From contig JAGTXK010000185.1 in assembly GCA_019096195.1 (NCBI GenBank), forward strand, positions 62,001-126,000: a stretch of DNA of 64,000 nucleotides. Direction: 5' to 3'. Source of the stretch: Boletus sp. NGJ. Lineage: Eukaryota > Basidiomycota > Agaricomycetes > Boletales > Boletaceae. Numbering within the stretch: position 1 is the first letter of the stretch; each line of letters begins with the position of its first letter. The notes beneath the pieces were generated by a model. It was not told where the DNA came from. It did no database searches and saw only the letters and a list, made by a program, of their open reading frames with translations. The position numbers and the translations under genes are program-made. Below are positions 1-14,220 of the stretch, in pieces.

Positions 1-1446
1 TTTCCCGTTCACACCAAGTTCTGCTTCGCGTACCGAGCACACACCTGGAGGGGGCATTAACTGGTGGAGGATGTACCGATTCCCGGCAATAGCATCCCCA
101 AATCTGGGACAACAAGGAGGGCCTCAAGGATCATCACCACTATCACAATCGGCTTTTCGCACCCCAACGCAAGGTCCGAGTCACACTTCTACGTCTCCCT
201 GGACAAGCACCACAGATCAAAACCAGCAAAATGAAGTGATTACGCCACGTGGGATGGCCCAAATCCCCGGTATACATAGTGGGCTGGCACAGCCAGCACT
301 AACGCCTTCTGCTGCTACATCCACCAACATGCCCGAGATGGTGTCTACTACCAATCAGAGTACTAGTACACCCCCATTCCCAAATAGTCAAGACTCCAAT
401 CCCCCCACGAACACGAACACGAGCACCAACCCTCCAGAACACCGTAGTAACGTCGTCGTACCTGTCATCGTGGTTGGACTGCAGTCTGTGAACGTGGACA
501 GACAGCCTCCACATATGCCTCCTCCACACGCAAACCACGCACCTGCAATAGACGACGAGGATGGAGAAGGTATGGACCTTGACGGTTTGGAACAACCAAT
601 GTCGATGCCTCTGCACATTCCTGAGCCAGCCGAATTCCGTCACCATACAAACGAACAGGGCGGTCAACAACCAGCCCGCGGACGAACGTGGCACAGTCGT
701 GCTGCTAATGCGATTAGGAATTTGAGGCCTTCGAGGAGAAACACAGATGCCACCAGCCCACAGCCACAAGAGACCCCTGGTTCGAGGACGTTCTTGATTT
801 ATGTCATTGGGGGTACGTCTTTAGATCGCTCTTCTTCTCGTCGTCGCTGATGTGTGCGTTTGGTAGGGTATTACCCACCTGACCACCAGATCATTACAGG
901 TGGTAACTTGGATTCCTTTGAGGCATTATGGTGGGTCCTTCATTTTCCTGTGCCTTTGTTGGGCAGGATATTCAAATCCCTGGGACGGATAGGGAGCTTG
1001 CCGAGTTGTTGGGTCAAGTAAAACCTCCAACTGTGTCCAAAGAAGATATTGACAAGTCTGGGCTCGAAATTATGCAAGCATCGATGCTCGCAGAATACGA
1101 GAAACAAGGGCGTGTTGCGAGCAACTGCATCGACAGAGTATGTATTTTTTCGACGAGGCAGAATTAGCAATAATCTTGCTCCAGTGCCTCATCTGTCTCG
1201 ACGATTACAACCCACAGGACGAGTTGCGAGTGCTGACATGTAAACATACATTCCACCAAGGCTGCGTGGACCGATGGCTCGAGACAGGCCGTAATAATTG
1301 CCCCGCATGTCGCACGAAGGTCTGTCCAGTGTGGTGAGCTGCCCATTCTGGTGCTGAACGATCATTTGCACCACCAGGGCGTTGGTAATGAAAATGCAGG
1401 ACCCAGTTCTGCAACATCACCAGACCGGCTATTGCAGGACATCTAG
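1..1446 (+). CDS. RING-H2 finger protein, probable E3 ubiquitin ligase (5' end cut by window)
   Basis: Probable ubiquitin ligase. Exons are about 1-812, 867-930, 993-1137, 1185-1319 and 1378-1446; all junctions keep frame with GT-AG borders. The first in-frame Met is at 71, but the frame is open to base 2, so the true start may lie upstream. The first 240 residues are Pro/Ser/Thr/Gln-rich and look disordered. The C-terminus carries a RING-H2 finger: CLICLDD, then TCKHTFHQGC, then CPAC, giving the full C-C-C-H-H-C-C-C metal ligand set with normal spacing. The segment before it, read across exons 2 and 3 (around EALWELAELLGQVKPP), is my recollection of a motif in fungal RING proteins of this type. 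No membrane segment is visible. The substrate is unknown. Confidence 0.85.
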
Positions 1447-1890
1447 CTGCTCCGCTAAATCTGCGCATTGACACGTATCACCATTCACTTCGCATTCAAA
1501 AGCCATTCCTTCATTTATTTCCGCATCGTCACATAAACAGAAAACCAGAACCCCCCAACTGTAGCATGTTGTCTGTTCTCATCCTGTCTTCTTTTATTTC
1601 CTTCCAAATTTTGCACTTTGTCGCGTGCCAGTGCCTCAACCTGCTCATATATATATTGGCTGCTTAGCACAGCACACTCGTTCCCCCTCACCTACAAACA
1701 TGGCGCAATCACGTTCCCCCTCGCTCAATTTTTTCACCGTCTTGTGTACCGTTAACTCGGGGATTAGTAATCATGAAGGACCCTTGAATCCATAACTTAT
1801 TCCCCCAACGCTGTTCGTTTGATGTAACCCGGTGGTGACTGGCTTTATCAAGGCAACGGGTATACACGCGATTTCGGACTATGTAGTTAC
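1447..1890. other. intergenic region between convergent genes
   Basis: The RING gene (+) and the ETF beta gene (-) end towards each other here, so this holds their 3' ends. It is AT-rich in places (a TATATATATT run near 1650). I see no further gene. Confidence 0.6.
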
Positions 1891-3030
1891 TCATGCCCGC
1901 CTCGCAGTGATCCCGGCCTCTTTAAGCTTCGCTAATAGCTGGTCAACGTTTTCCACCTGTTGACGGCAAAGCATTCATGATCCGCCAGAACTAAAGATGA
2001 GGAAAACCGCACCTTGCCACCACCAACGCGCTTTGTAGGCTCAGTGACCTTGATGGTCTCTAAGCGAGGGGCAAAGTCAACGCCAAGATCTGCAGGTGTT
2101 AATTTTTCGAGGGGTTTCTTCTTTGCTTTCATGATGTTAGGCAAAGATGCATATCTAGGCTCTGAGAATAAAGGATTATGTGAAGGAACTACACATCACA
2201 TACGTGGCTAGCACGCACCATTCAATCTAGGAACACCAAGTCAGTCTACTAGTCCCTCAATGCCCTCCAAGACGCTCACCTCAAATCAGTGGTGACCACA
2301 AGAGGAAGCCTACATCGGAGCTCTTCCAATCCGCCATCTATCTCCCGAGTGACATGCGCCACCTTCTGTACCGCATCGACGTCAACCTTGCTCGCAAACG
2401 TCGCCTGTGCCCAACCCATGAGACCAGCGAGCATCTGGCCTGTTTGGCACGCATCGTCGTCAATGGCTTGTTTACCCATAATGACGACATCGACGCCGTC
2501 GGATTGGCGCTCGATAACCGCTTTGAGAGCCTTGGCGACACCAAGCGGCTCGGGGGAGGGTGCGGACTCGGGGATCTCGATGTGGATGGCCGAGTCGGCA
2601 CCCATGGCGAGCGCTGTCCGGAGGGTCTCGGAGGACTTCGGGGGGCCGATAGTGACGACCTTGATGGACTTGACGGCGTCCTTCAGGCGTTCCCGTATCC
2701 GGACTGCCTCTTCCACCGCTGGGAGACGTCCGTCAGAAATGGTGTGGTAACGAGGGCCAAGGGGGGGGGACACACCGATCTCGTCAAACGGGTTCTGTAT
2801 GAAAAATGGGTGTTAAACGAAATAGGGCGGCGTTGGAGGCGACGCACCATCGAGTGTTTGACGTTGAGGTCGATGCCGGTCTGCTCTGGGTTGACGCGGA
2901 TTTTGACGGCATAGTCTACTGCTCTTCGAATAGAAGTTGGGTGAGTGGGACCTTGTATAAGGCATGTGTGAATGATTTACCGCTTCACTGGGACGAGGAT
3001 GTTGAGTAGGCGTACAGCAGAAGGTCTCAT
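1891..3030 (-). CDS. electron transfer flavoprotein subunit beta
   Basis: Beta subunit of the mitochondrial ETF heterodimer, which takes electrons from acyl-CoA dehydrogenases and passes them to ETF-ubiquinone oxidoreductase. Seven exons on the minus strand: 2981-3030, 2848-2923, 2776-2794, 2280-2718, 2219-2226, 2013-2161 and 1891-1956. Together they give 268 residues with every phase consistent. Family motifs seen: [20 protein letters not shown] at the N-terminus, [20 protein letters not shown] across two introns, [11 protein letters not shown] in the middle, and [20 protein letters not shown] near the C-terminus. Two exons are tiny (19 nt and 8 nt); both are needed to restore conserved residues. 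The Met at 3030 gives a short N-terminus before ILVPVKR, normal for the family. Assignment is secure. Confidence 0.95.
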
Positions 3031-3516
3031 CCTTGAACGTGGTGGTCACCGGGAACAGTAAATACTAGGTCACTGTCGGAACCCGGCGGAGTCGCCGAAC
3101 AGAGTCACATGCCACGTGATTATTTCATCGCACAAATGCACTGCCACTGCTGCGATCTGGTTACCTTTGCCAGTCATTTCAGAACCCGGACTTTGTAGCG
3201 GTCCCATACAGGTGAACTTTGAAGATGCATCTCCTTCCAAATTTCGTCGCAAACCTAGTCTGGAACGAGAAAGCAAATGATTTGATGCAGGTCTCGGACC
3301 TAAAGCTTTCTTCAAGACCCGATCCCTAGTGACTCCGGATAATCAAATCGAGTGCCGGTCAGTATTCAAGCTCCTTTGCACGTCGACTTTCTAGTTTGGC
3401 TTTCGGGGAAAGACATGGGAGACAAACATTCTAGTCCTCTGGCCGACTCTGGGGTTTGCAACGCTTCTTTTAAGCAAGAAGATAATCTTCAACGATATGG
3501 GCTTCTTTGAGCTAGA
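3031..3516. other. intergenic region upstream of ETF beta
   Basis: This should hold the ETF beta promoter and the far end of the ABC transporter relic. I see no coding frame with family motifs and no clear core promoter element. Confidence 0.4.
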
Positions 3517-4460
3517 TTAATCGGGGTCACTCATTCGCACCTGGCCTACAGAGTAGTTTGACCCGTTATCGTCGACGACGGTGTCGAGCTTGGACTCTGG
3601 GGAGGCAACAAAGTGCTTCAAACCGACAAGATCGAGGGCTTGCCAGAGTGCATCGTCTCCATGCTTGCCGTCGAAATCGAGAGAGGAGCGGATCGTGCCC
3701 GAGAAGATGAAGGGATCTGCAGGCGCCAGGTTCAGAGCATGAATGCCTGAGAGCAGCTTACCTTGGGGTGTCACCTGCATACCACGGCGCAAAGTCGACA
3801 CGCCAAAGGACCTGATGTCTAGCGAAGAAAGTAAGATCATAGATCAGAAACTGGTGGTACAAATCGATAGATAATCTACCTCTGCCATTGGTCTCGACCG
3901 TGCCATTGCTGGATTCAATCATGCGGAGCAACAACGATGTACAGAAGCGTAGACTTTCCAGAACCAGTGCGCTCGACAATAAAGACCGTCTCTCCTGAAT
4001 TGAACGTAAGGCTGACATTGCACAGGACGAGCTTGCCAGGGCGAGAGTGATACGTGGCATTTACATCACGCAGAACAATCTCGTCGCGTGAGGGCTAGAT
4101 TCCGTCAGTAGGGTCGGAACCAAGATATGCGGGATCTTCCTCGGGGAGCGAGGTGGAGTAATCCATGAGACGTTCAACAACGTCCATCTAGAGATGGTTG
4201 ACAGTCCAAAGTCTCATAGCAATTGCTTAAATGGACCACTGCTTCGACGTTGGCAGCACTCTTGAGGAGCAGGTTCATGATGTAGGTGAGAGTCGATGCA
4301 TAGGTCAATGCGAGTACGGATTGCATGACAAGGACAAAGACACTCGTCGAAGACATGATTTCCATACGCAGGGTGACTCATATTTCTGGCCAGACTTTCA
4401 GCCATTCTGAGTAACGGTGAAAAAACTGACGTACCGGTATGCATCCTCAAGAACACTCAC
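3517..4460 (-). pseudogene. ABCC/MRP-type ABC transporter remnant (last membrane segment and second nucleotide-binding domain)
   Basis: Remnant of a multidrug-resistance-type ABC exporter. Read on the minus strand it shows the end of a transmembrane domain (VLALTYASTLTYIMNLLL, about 4290-4340), the start of the second nucleotide-binding domain (DEIVLRDVNATY), a Walker A (GSGKSTLL, about 3945-3970), the ABCC Q-loop area split by an apparent intron (RRGMQVTPQ then DPFIFSGTIRSSLD), and NYSVGQ. A stop codon interrupts the frame just before the nucleotide-binding domain, near 4100. The frame shifts right after Walker A. Reading ends before the ABC signature and Walker B. The N-terminal two thirds of an ABCC protein are not visible upstream. 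It follows the adenylation gene in the same direction, so the two may once have worked together; that is inference. Confidence 0.7.
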
Positions 4461-4599
4461 AGGCAGAGATGATACTTTCCATAATTTATTGGCGGCGGAA
4501 CATATCGCTCCGAATAATTCAGGGTTCTTACAATTTCTGTTGTAAGAACTCTGCTCGTAATTGAGTCCAGAAAGGCTCCACCCAACGCTCCACCATAAC

Positions 4600-6870
4600 T
4601 GCTTCGTCGCTCCGTCTCAGAGGGAGCAAGTCCTACAGGAAGAAAGAAAACAAGAATTACATGTACAGTTCAACCAGAAACGAATACACCACCGATTTCA
4701 ACAATGGCCTCTTCGATCCCAAGCGGAGCAACGGCGTCATCCACGATAAAAACAGAAACACATAGGGCGTGAAGTGTAGTGTAGGGTGAGTGGGGATATC
4801 ATTGACGGTATTGTATTGGGCACGGTGGTTTCGACGCAAGGTTGCATGACGATCAGTGTACCTAAGCGGGCGATCAAACGCGCGAGTGGGATTGCATTCA
4901 TGTGCCTTCTTGAACGGATAATCTCGCTGACCACGATTTCGAGAGAAGTTGTAGCAGGAGCCTTGACTGGGTGGTCTGGAACTTTTTGGAGACGAGGATG
5001 TCGATGTTCTCATCGCCAACCACGGTAACCTGGCCAGTGGGGCTGGTAGGGGCCATGACGACCTCCTCAGTTATTTCTTCTTCATTTCCCAGAATCTCCG
5101 AAGTGATCGTTTGAGCGGTAACATCCTCGTCAAAGAGGCGGTCCATCCGCTCCGAGTAGTCATATTCGGACTGAAACCAGAAGTGCAGGCGAACTATGGT
5201 GATCGAGGTAATGTTGGAGTAAAGGAGAGGTAAATTCGTCGGAATGGCAGCAAGAGACTTGGACAGCTTCGTAACCTCGGCCGCAATCTTTTCCGCGAGC
5301 ACATCGACTTTGGATGGGGAGGCAGTCATTGAAGACTCCGCAAATTGGCCAGGAGGAAGTGTTTCCGCGGAGTCGATCATCTTCTGAAGCTCAACAAGAT
5401 CGATCTTGTATGAAGCGTTAAAGGGCATCTTTGAAATGCAACGAACGGAACGAACCTCTCGGTTGTAGTTGACTTCACAAGTTTGAAACTTGTGACGTCG
5501 AGGGACTTGTCAGCGAAAGCAGGGGCCACTACACGCTCGACGTATTCAAGGCCCACGAATAAATCATTGATCTTGACATTGCGTGCGCTACGGCCGCGGA
5601 TTCGGATTACAATGGTACCATCGGCTTACATGCAACCAATGTCATCCGTGTAAAGGAGTGTGTCATCCCCAGCCCATGGGCGGAACATATGCTGGGATGC
5701 TTCTTCGTTGTCAAAGTAGTGGGTTGCGCTCTGACTTGTGATCAACCCAACGATCCCTGTTGCGCCTTCTTCACTCCGGGGAATGACAGACAGCGACTCG
5801 TCGAAAAGGACAAGGTCCGTACAACCTTGTGTGGGGCCGAATGAAATCGTGGACGGGATGGGATCGGTGCGGTGAACCAACTTTGCGAGATACCGGCAAA
5901 ACCGACCTCGGAGCACTGTACAGGGGTTTAATAAAACGCGGAACAAAAACTGCCGAAGAGAAGAAAACTGACCGTGTGGCTGCAAGTAATTGTTGTACTT
6001 GGGGAATATGACAGTAGCCAATGGGAGGTCACGAACGTCAAGTGTTTCACCACCAAATCACCACCCAATAGACACGGCTGAAGCCACGGGGAAGCCTGGA
6101 TCCACCAGCGCGCATTTGCGCATGCTCGGCGAACGCACGAAAGACACTGGGTGTAAAGTGGACTCGCATCATCTGAGAGGTGCGAGAGGACTCGAGCTCT
6201 TCACACTTGAATGCAATGCATTGGCTGACGACAGAAGAGGACCCATCAAGGTATACCGTCGCCCGGCTGAACATGAAGCAGCGGATCTCGAACAGACGGC
6301 GCAAGAACGACTAGTTTGGCAGAATGATCAGGTAAACACTGACCGTCCCACCCCGCAGCTGTTGGCCATCCGTAGGTTTGAAGTGTGCAGAAGACGCTTC
6401 AAAAAGCACAGCAAGGCTCCTGGGCATGGGGTATACGATGCTGTTTGGGACGCCTGTGGTACCACTGGTAGGAGTAATGGAACAAATCAGGGGGACCGTT
6501 TCAACCACCTCTTCGTACGGCGGAGGAAGTACGTGGCTTGGAGGCTTCGGGGGAGTCGACGAAACTGAAAGTAGAGACGGCACAGACTTCCGGTACAGCT
6601 GGCGGCTCCGATGAACCAAAAAACATGAGATGTACATCGGGGCGCTCAAGAACAATCTGAAGGACCTCTGGTGTCCATTTCGAGGATAGGAAAACAACTG
6701 TACGTCCTGAAAGCCAGATAGCATGAGGCGTTACGCAGTGTTGCAAACGCGGACGTACTAAGAAGTTGATGCGCTTGGCACAAGACAATCATTACAGTCG
6801 GCTCCCTTATAAGTAACCTTGGGGGTTTGGCCATCAAAGTGTGATCGTTCAGATACCGTCCGAACACCAT
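4600..6870 (-). CDS. adenylate-forming (A-T, NRPS-like) protein, possibly decayed
   Basis: Adenylation plus carrier protein, as in NRPS-like enzymes. On the minus strand, in order: an N-terminal region (KWTPEVLQIVLERPDVHLMF, about 6640); the A3-type P-loop TPTSGTTGVPNSIVYP (about 6430-6480); SGATVYLDGSS-like sequence near 6250; the A5-type FGPTQGCTDLVLFDE (about 5800); a weak A7 motif TLLYTDDIGCM (about 5630-5660); the A8 region RIRGRSARNVKIND just downstream; and the A10-like NASYKIDL (about 5400), whose Lys should contact the substrate. A degenerate carrier domain follows (LYSNITSITIVRLHFWF, about 5160-5220), with a Ser where phosphopantetheine would attach. The stretch 4600-4900 is open in pieces but unassigned. 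The frame changes near 6520 without an obvious intron, so the gene may be damaged. I cannot predict the substrate. Confidence 0.55.
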
Positions 6871-7158
6871 CAGTACGAAATACTCAGATACTTATTAAAC
6901 ACAAATTTCGATTCTGACAAGTCTGCCCTACCAAATATCGAGAGCACGATAGAGATATGGTAATAGACAAACATTTCCAGAGGTCCAATTTAGTGAGTGT
7001 GGCCGTGATTCTAACTGATGTCATGTGGGTCGGCTCATTACGGGTGAGTAGTATGAAACCACACGATACATCCCCTGAGGAAAGGGCAAAAGTCGTGATA
7101 TCTATATGTAGGGGGTGTCGAGGTTCTGAGATAGTATATCGGGAACGTAGCTTCTCGT

Positions 7159-8912
7159 CTAGTACTTGTCGACTTCTACACCAGAGTCGCTAGCACTATC
7201 GTCTGTAATCTTGGGTCTACTGGCAGCCAGGCCAAGGGCATTCTTGTAAAAAACAATGTTCCCTTCATCCTCGACGAACTGCAGTGTCTATCAGTATCTC
7301 GCAAACGAGGTCGAACATCCGATAATACCTTGCACTCGCTGAAAACTCGGTACACTTCTCTCCATCCGCCAGGAGCTCCGTTAAGAACGATGCCCGCTTG
7401 TTTCAAACGCTGACGAAGAGCATCAGAAGCTTCCCATCTACGTGAGGCGAGTCAGCGTTGCGGATAAAGGCAACGATAGGGTCTTACGCATTATAATGCG
7501 GGATCTTGCTGGAAACGTGGTGCAAGACATGAGTCTCGGAGATGCCATGAGTTGCGTGAGCTCCAATCCAAGCCATGACCTTGCCACAGTCACCCAAGAG
7601 ACTACGATCAAGCGTAGCCAAAGCGCCACGAGGGAATGTGAACTCTGGCGCACGGTAGTGAGGGAGAATGGGATCGGTATGTTGGAGGAATGTGATCAGT
7701 ACCAGCCAGTGGTTAACCCTAAGATGATTGATCAGTAAATGAGGACTATACGTATATATAGAGGCTCACCATAGGTAAGGGACGAGATAGAGGCGGAAGA
7801 CATCCCAGAAACCAAATGTGTAGATAGACCCAGAAACTCCAATCAACCAGAACAAAACTCCGATATCAGATATGATGACTGAGCCATATTGGTGAGGCGC
7901 GAACATGGCAGCATTTGGATTGAAGTCTGATTGGGCTTGGTGGCAGTGCTCACATTTAAAGAAGCGGCCACTTACGGTTAGTGCCGGCAGGGTATCGCTT
8001 TTGACCAGAAGCATTGCGGATCAGGTATGCTGGCCAACCACCAAGCTAAGAGCAGGATGAGTATACACGATGCAAAGACCCTGCATTAGAAACGCACGAG
8101 ATAACCAGCAGCACCGAGAGTAGCGCCGATCGGAGAATCACCAAGAGCATCCCAGAGTTCGTTTTTAACCTTGTCGCTTACGCTCGAGCCAAGAATGTTT
8201 TCGTGTGTATGATCAAAGGCAGGCAAACCGAGTTGGGAGCGAGTCTTGGGGACGAAGACTTGGTCCTGAGTCATATGTGCGGTGGATGCATGGTGCTTGG
8301 CATGGGTGATTCTCCACGAGTGATATGGAACGCCCAATCTGGAATTTCAAATACGGAACGGTCATATAAATTACGTGAACAGGAAAACAAAATCACGCAC
8401 GCAGAGTGAAGCACCCAGCCCACGCTGTGGTTAATCAACTTTGAGTCGGAAAATGCTTGATGGCCACACTCATGTGCCACGACCCAGAGACCAGTGGCGA
8501 AAAGACCGGTCCAGAAACCGTACAAAGACCATAGTGAGAGCCGCGCGACCGGGTAAAGAAGGGGATAAGGCAAATTGATGGCCTCCGGAGTAATGAAAGC
8601 GTCAAGGAATGTTGCGGCTTTGTAGATACCACCAATGACGATGCAGTCCCACGCGCTGCCACGAAAATTACGCGTCAGCGATGTGGCAGAGAAAAAAGTA
8701 GGTGGCATACACGTAGAGTGACGAACGAATGGCAGAACGTTTGAAGCAGTGCGCACTGTGCATTGCAACGAGGTTAGCTTGGCGCCGTCGAAAACTGGAG
8801 AGCAGCGATGAACTTACGGGATCGCACTCAACATGTCTTTGATAGTGAGGTCGGGAATAATCACCTCGCTTTGCTTCATGGTCGTCACGCCATCCTTTGA
8901 TTTGATACTCAT
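7159..8912 (-). CDS. delta-12-type fatty acid desaturase
   Basis: ER membrane desaturase that inserts a double bond into oleoyl chains to give linoleoyl chains (family knowledge). Nine exons on the minus strand: 8818-8912, 8711-8755, 8401-8655, 8098-8338, 7976-8045, 7770-7926, 7488-7718, 7329-7437 and 7159-7278. They give 440 residues in a consistent frame, normal for FAD2 proteins. The three His boxes are present: AHECGHQAFS, RITHAKHHAS and ETHVLHHVSS, followed by KIPHYNAWEA. Hydrophobic spans flank the first two boxes as expected. The N-terminus is soluble with DLTIKDMLSAIPAHCFKRSA, typical of the family. Delta-12 is preferred over omega-3 by overall fit, but I cannot separate the two by eye. 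It is probably functional: no broken frame and all His ligands are kept. Confidence 0.92.
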
Positions 8913-9357
8913 AGCGATCGTGGTCGACGTTAGAGAGCTTCTAGTCTATCCCAGCAGGTCCGAACAACAAAGGGAAACACGAGGGCAGGTATCAGGGAGG
9001 GAGGGACAATGGATTTTAGAGTGAGGCCATTTTATTGGGGAAAAAATACATGGTCCGGATTTGGCCGGGTGTGCACGTGTCACTTCCAATAACATACCTT
9101 TATGGTTGCCTGATTGCAGCAGTCTGACCTTGGCAGGGCTCGTACCTGGTAAGTCACTTGTCTTTCAGTAAAGTTCTAAGCTAAGCTCAAGCTTTGAATA
9201 AAAGAACTATTCCAAACCAGCAACCACTGTTAAACCTGACCGTGAAAATTTTGGGGCATTGGTGTCAGTGTATTTATCTCACGACTGCCGACCCGAAATG
9301 CCAAATCGAACCGCAACGACAAGATTAGACGTGGGCGTGGGGCAGTTACAAGCCATG
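8913..9357. other. upstream region of the desaturase gene
   Basis: Holds the desaturase promoter (minus direction) and the 3' end of the CK1-like gene. I see no coding frame and no distinct repeat. Confidence 0.5.
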
Positions 9358-11212
9358 TCAAGATCTATTCAGTACTTGCAATCGTGCTGCTAGACCCTCT
9401 AGGAAACCAAAACCGTCCTTGGTAATCGTATGTGAACTGCACCTGTTCATCACAGCTCCAAAGTCTGCTACCATCTGAGCAAGTGCTTTATTGTCCGGTG
9501 CCTTTGCGACGTGTAGGTTCAACCTCGTAATCACGCACAATTTCTCCCAGGAAGCATTGACTTCGACAGTCTGATCTAGATTGGAACTCCGGGCTCGCGA
9601 TGTCCGCATCGGTTGCACGACCACTGCCGGGTCACCAAGTTGCTTATACAAAGCGTCCAAGAAACAGAAGCCGTCTATAGTCAACGTTTTCGACGTCCCA
9701 GTCTCCTTGAGGACCATGGCGAATTCTGCCACAATCTTTGACAAAGCAGTGTTATCTGTAGTTTTCGACACTGCCACCCGTAGCTGCCGGAGCCGTCCTG
9801 ATTTCTTGATGCGCACAGGAGTGCGTGGCAAGTTTTTCGGTTGCTCTGGAGTTCGGCGCCCTCCGGTGGAATCGCCAGTCAGATCAATGGCGTCGCCCTC
9901 ATTTTTCGAATCATTTGGCTTTGCTGCCTGTGTACCCTGCGTGCGTGCGTTCGTCTGGTTAGCGAGGGCTGGCCGGTGATTGAGCTGGAGCTTGGCAAGA
10001 TCCTGGAGTACATCTTCCATCTCTGATCTGGTGCATGTAGGCCGTTTGAGCCCTTTTTGCGAGACCGGTTTTGCCTAGAAATAATATTCTTTCATCCGAA
10101 ACAAGATCACATCTTGTAATGAACCGTACCTGTTGGGGCGGTGGCCAGATAAACTTGTCAATGTCCGTAAACCCGTTCTCACGAGCGAGTTCTTGGAACT
10201 CGTTCATCCAGTGCTCATAATCAGGTCGCTCAGCGAATTTCAATCGTCGACAATACCTAAGGAATTCTTCAAACTCGGAGGGCATCCCACGGCAAAGATC
10301 CTCTGGACGAGCAGACTGTTTGGCACGCTTTATACGCATGTGCTGCTCGTCTGTTTTCGGTACGCCATTGCGAGTCCACGGAAGTCCGCCAGGGGTGAGA
10401 AGATGGATAAACATCAGCGCAGCGGCTTCAAGGTCGTCCCGACGAGACGGAACTGCAGTATAATTCATTCATGGGGACGTATCAACCAGCAAAAGAGCCT
10501 GGGATACTGACCCTTGCCTTTACAGTGGACGCCGACTGATGTAAACCAATAATTCCCGAGAAAATCTCTCTTTTGCTTCGAGTCAGGAATGTGACGGCGA
10601 GTGAAGGGATCGATATAGCGCTTGGAGAATCCGAAGTCGATCATGTAGATCAGAGTGTCGTTGGGTGCAGGACCAAGCGCACAGTTTCCAAGTTGAATAT
10701 CGCGATGGAGGACTTCCCGTTGATGCATTGTCAGGAGCCGTGATATCTGCAATGAAACATGATCAATGGATTGAACCATGGGGATGTCCTGTGAGGCTAC
10801 AGTACCACTTGGTAAGCAATCGAGCAGACACTTCGTAAATCGAACGTCTTCTTGCCGTTGTTTCGGTAGATACTATCTAAGCTTGATCCAAGCAGACTGA
10901 TGACAAGATAGTGCCATTTCCCTTGTACGCCAGAGGCGAATAGACTCGGCATGCCTTCCCCGCCTTGTAGCAGTGGATAGAAATGTTCTTCATATCGGTT
11001 AGTGGGGCATTCGTGATTGACGTCTTGCACTTTGAGTGCAACCCAGTCTCCACTGTACACGTGGTTGGCGCTGAAGATCGAGCCTACATCGCTTGGGCTG
11101 AACAATGGAGCCGGGGAAGGACTACTAGCTTACCAGAATAACCAGATCCCAACCGCGAGTGCAGCCAGTAATTACCTAGGCGGCGAGGTATCTCTTCAGA
11201 ATTGTGGGTCAT
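9358..11212 (-). CDS. divergent casein kinase 1 family protein with duplicated C-terminal module
   Basis: Protein kinase of the CK1 group, possibly weak or inactive. Five exons on the minus strand: 11134-11212, 10806-11083, 10512-10746, 10130-10452 and 9358-10074, giving 543 residues. Kinase landmarks: glycine-loop-like LGSGYSGSIFSA (about 20-31), VALK lysine, HRDIQLGN (133-140) and DFG (156-158). In normal CK1 the catalytic loop reads HRDIKPDN, so the loop Lys is Gln here. The CK1 GTARYAS segment is replaced by GNYWFTSVGVHCKG, while SRRDDLE that follows is kept. After the kinase (residues 306-543) comes a tail with an acidic IDLTGDS, which resembles a SUMO-interacting motif, and two copies of a module of about 50 residues (399-451 and 483-537), each ending in xDGFxFLxxLxxxL. 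The tail has no family I recognise. Confidence 0.85.
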
Positions 11213-11494
11213 GGTGCCGGTCGTCGGCCGAAAGGTCTACAGAATTCAACGTTACAGCCAGCAGGTTGGGGAAGTCGTTGAGTTCAACAGAGAGTCCTCG
11301 TGTAAACTGAAATAAGGATGCGAGTGCGACGCGAGGTGAATTTGGCCAAAAAGTTGTAATGTTCAGCCTCAGCGCGTCAGTCACGTGAGCACGTTAATAT
11401 AGGTTCTACAGAAGACAATGGCTCAGTGAGAGGCAATTATACAACAATCATTCATACAGCCGTCGGTCGACACACACGGTGAAGGAATACGTAT

Positions 11495-14142
<2,648 letters not shown>

Positions 14143-14220
14143 GACAAATTCACTGGCTTGGACTTAGTCAGTGACGGATGTATGACGTCTGAGAAATGAC
14201 TTGCCTATTTAAGCTAGCCC

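Noticed and set aside
7438-7653. 71-residue minus-strand frame
   Set aside because: It is an alternative reading of a desaturase exon, which carries the third His box in its own frame.
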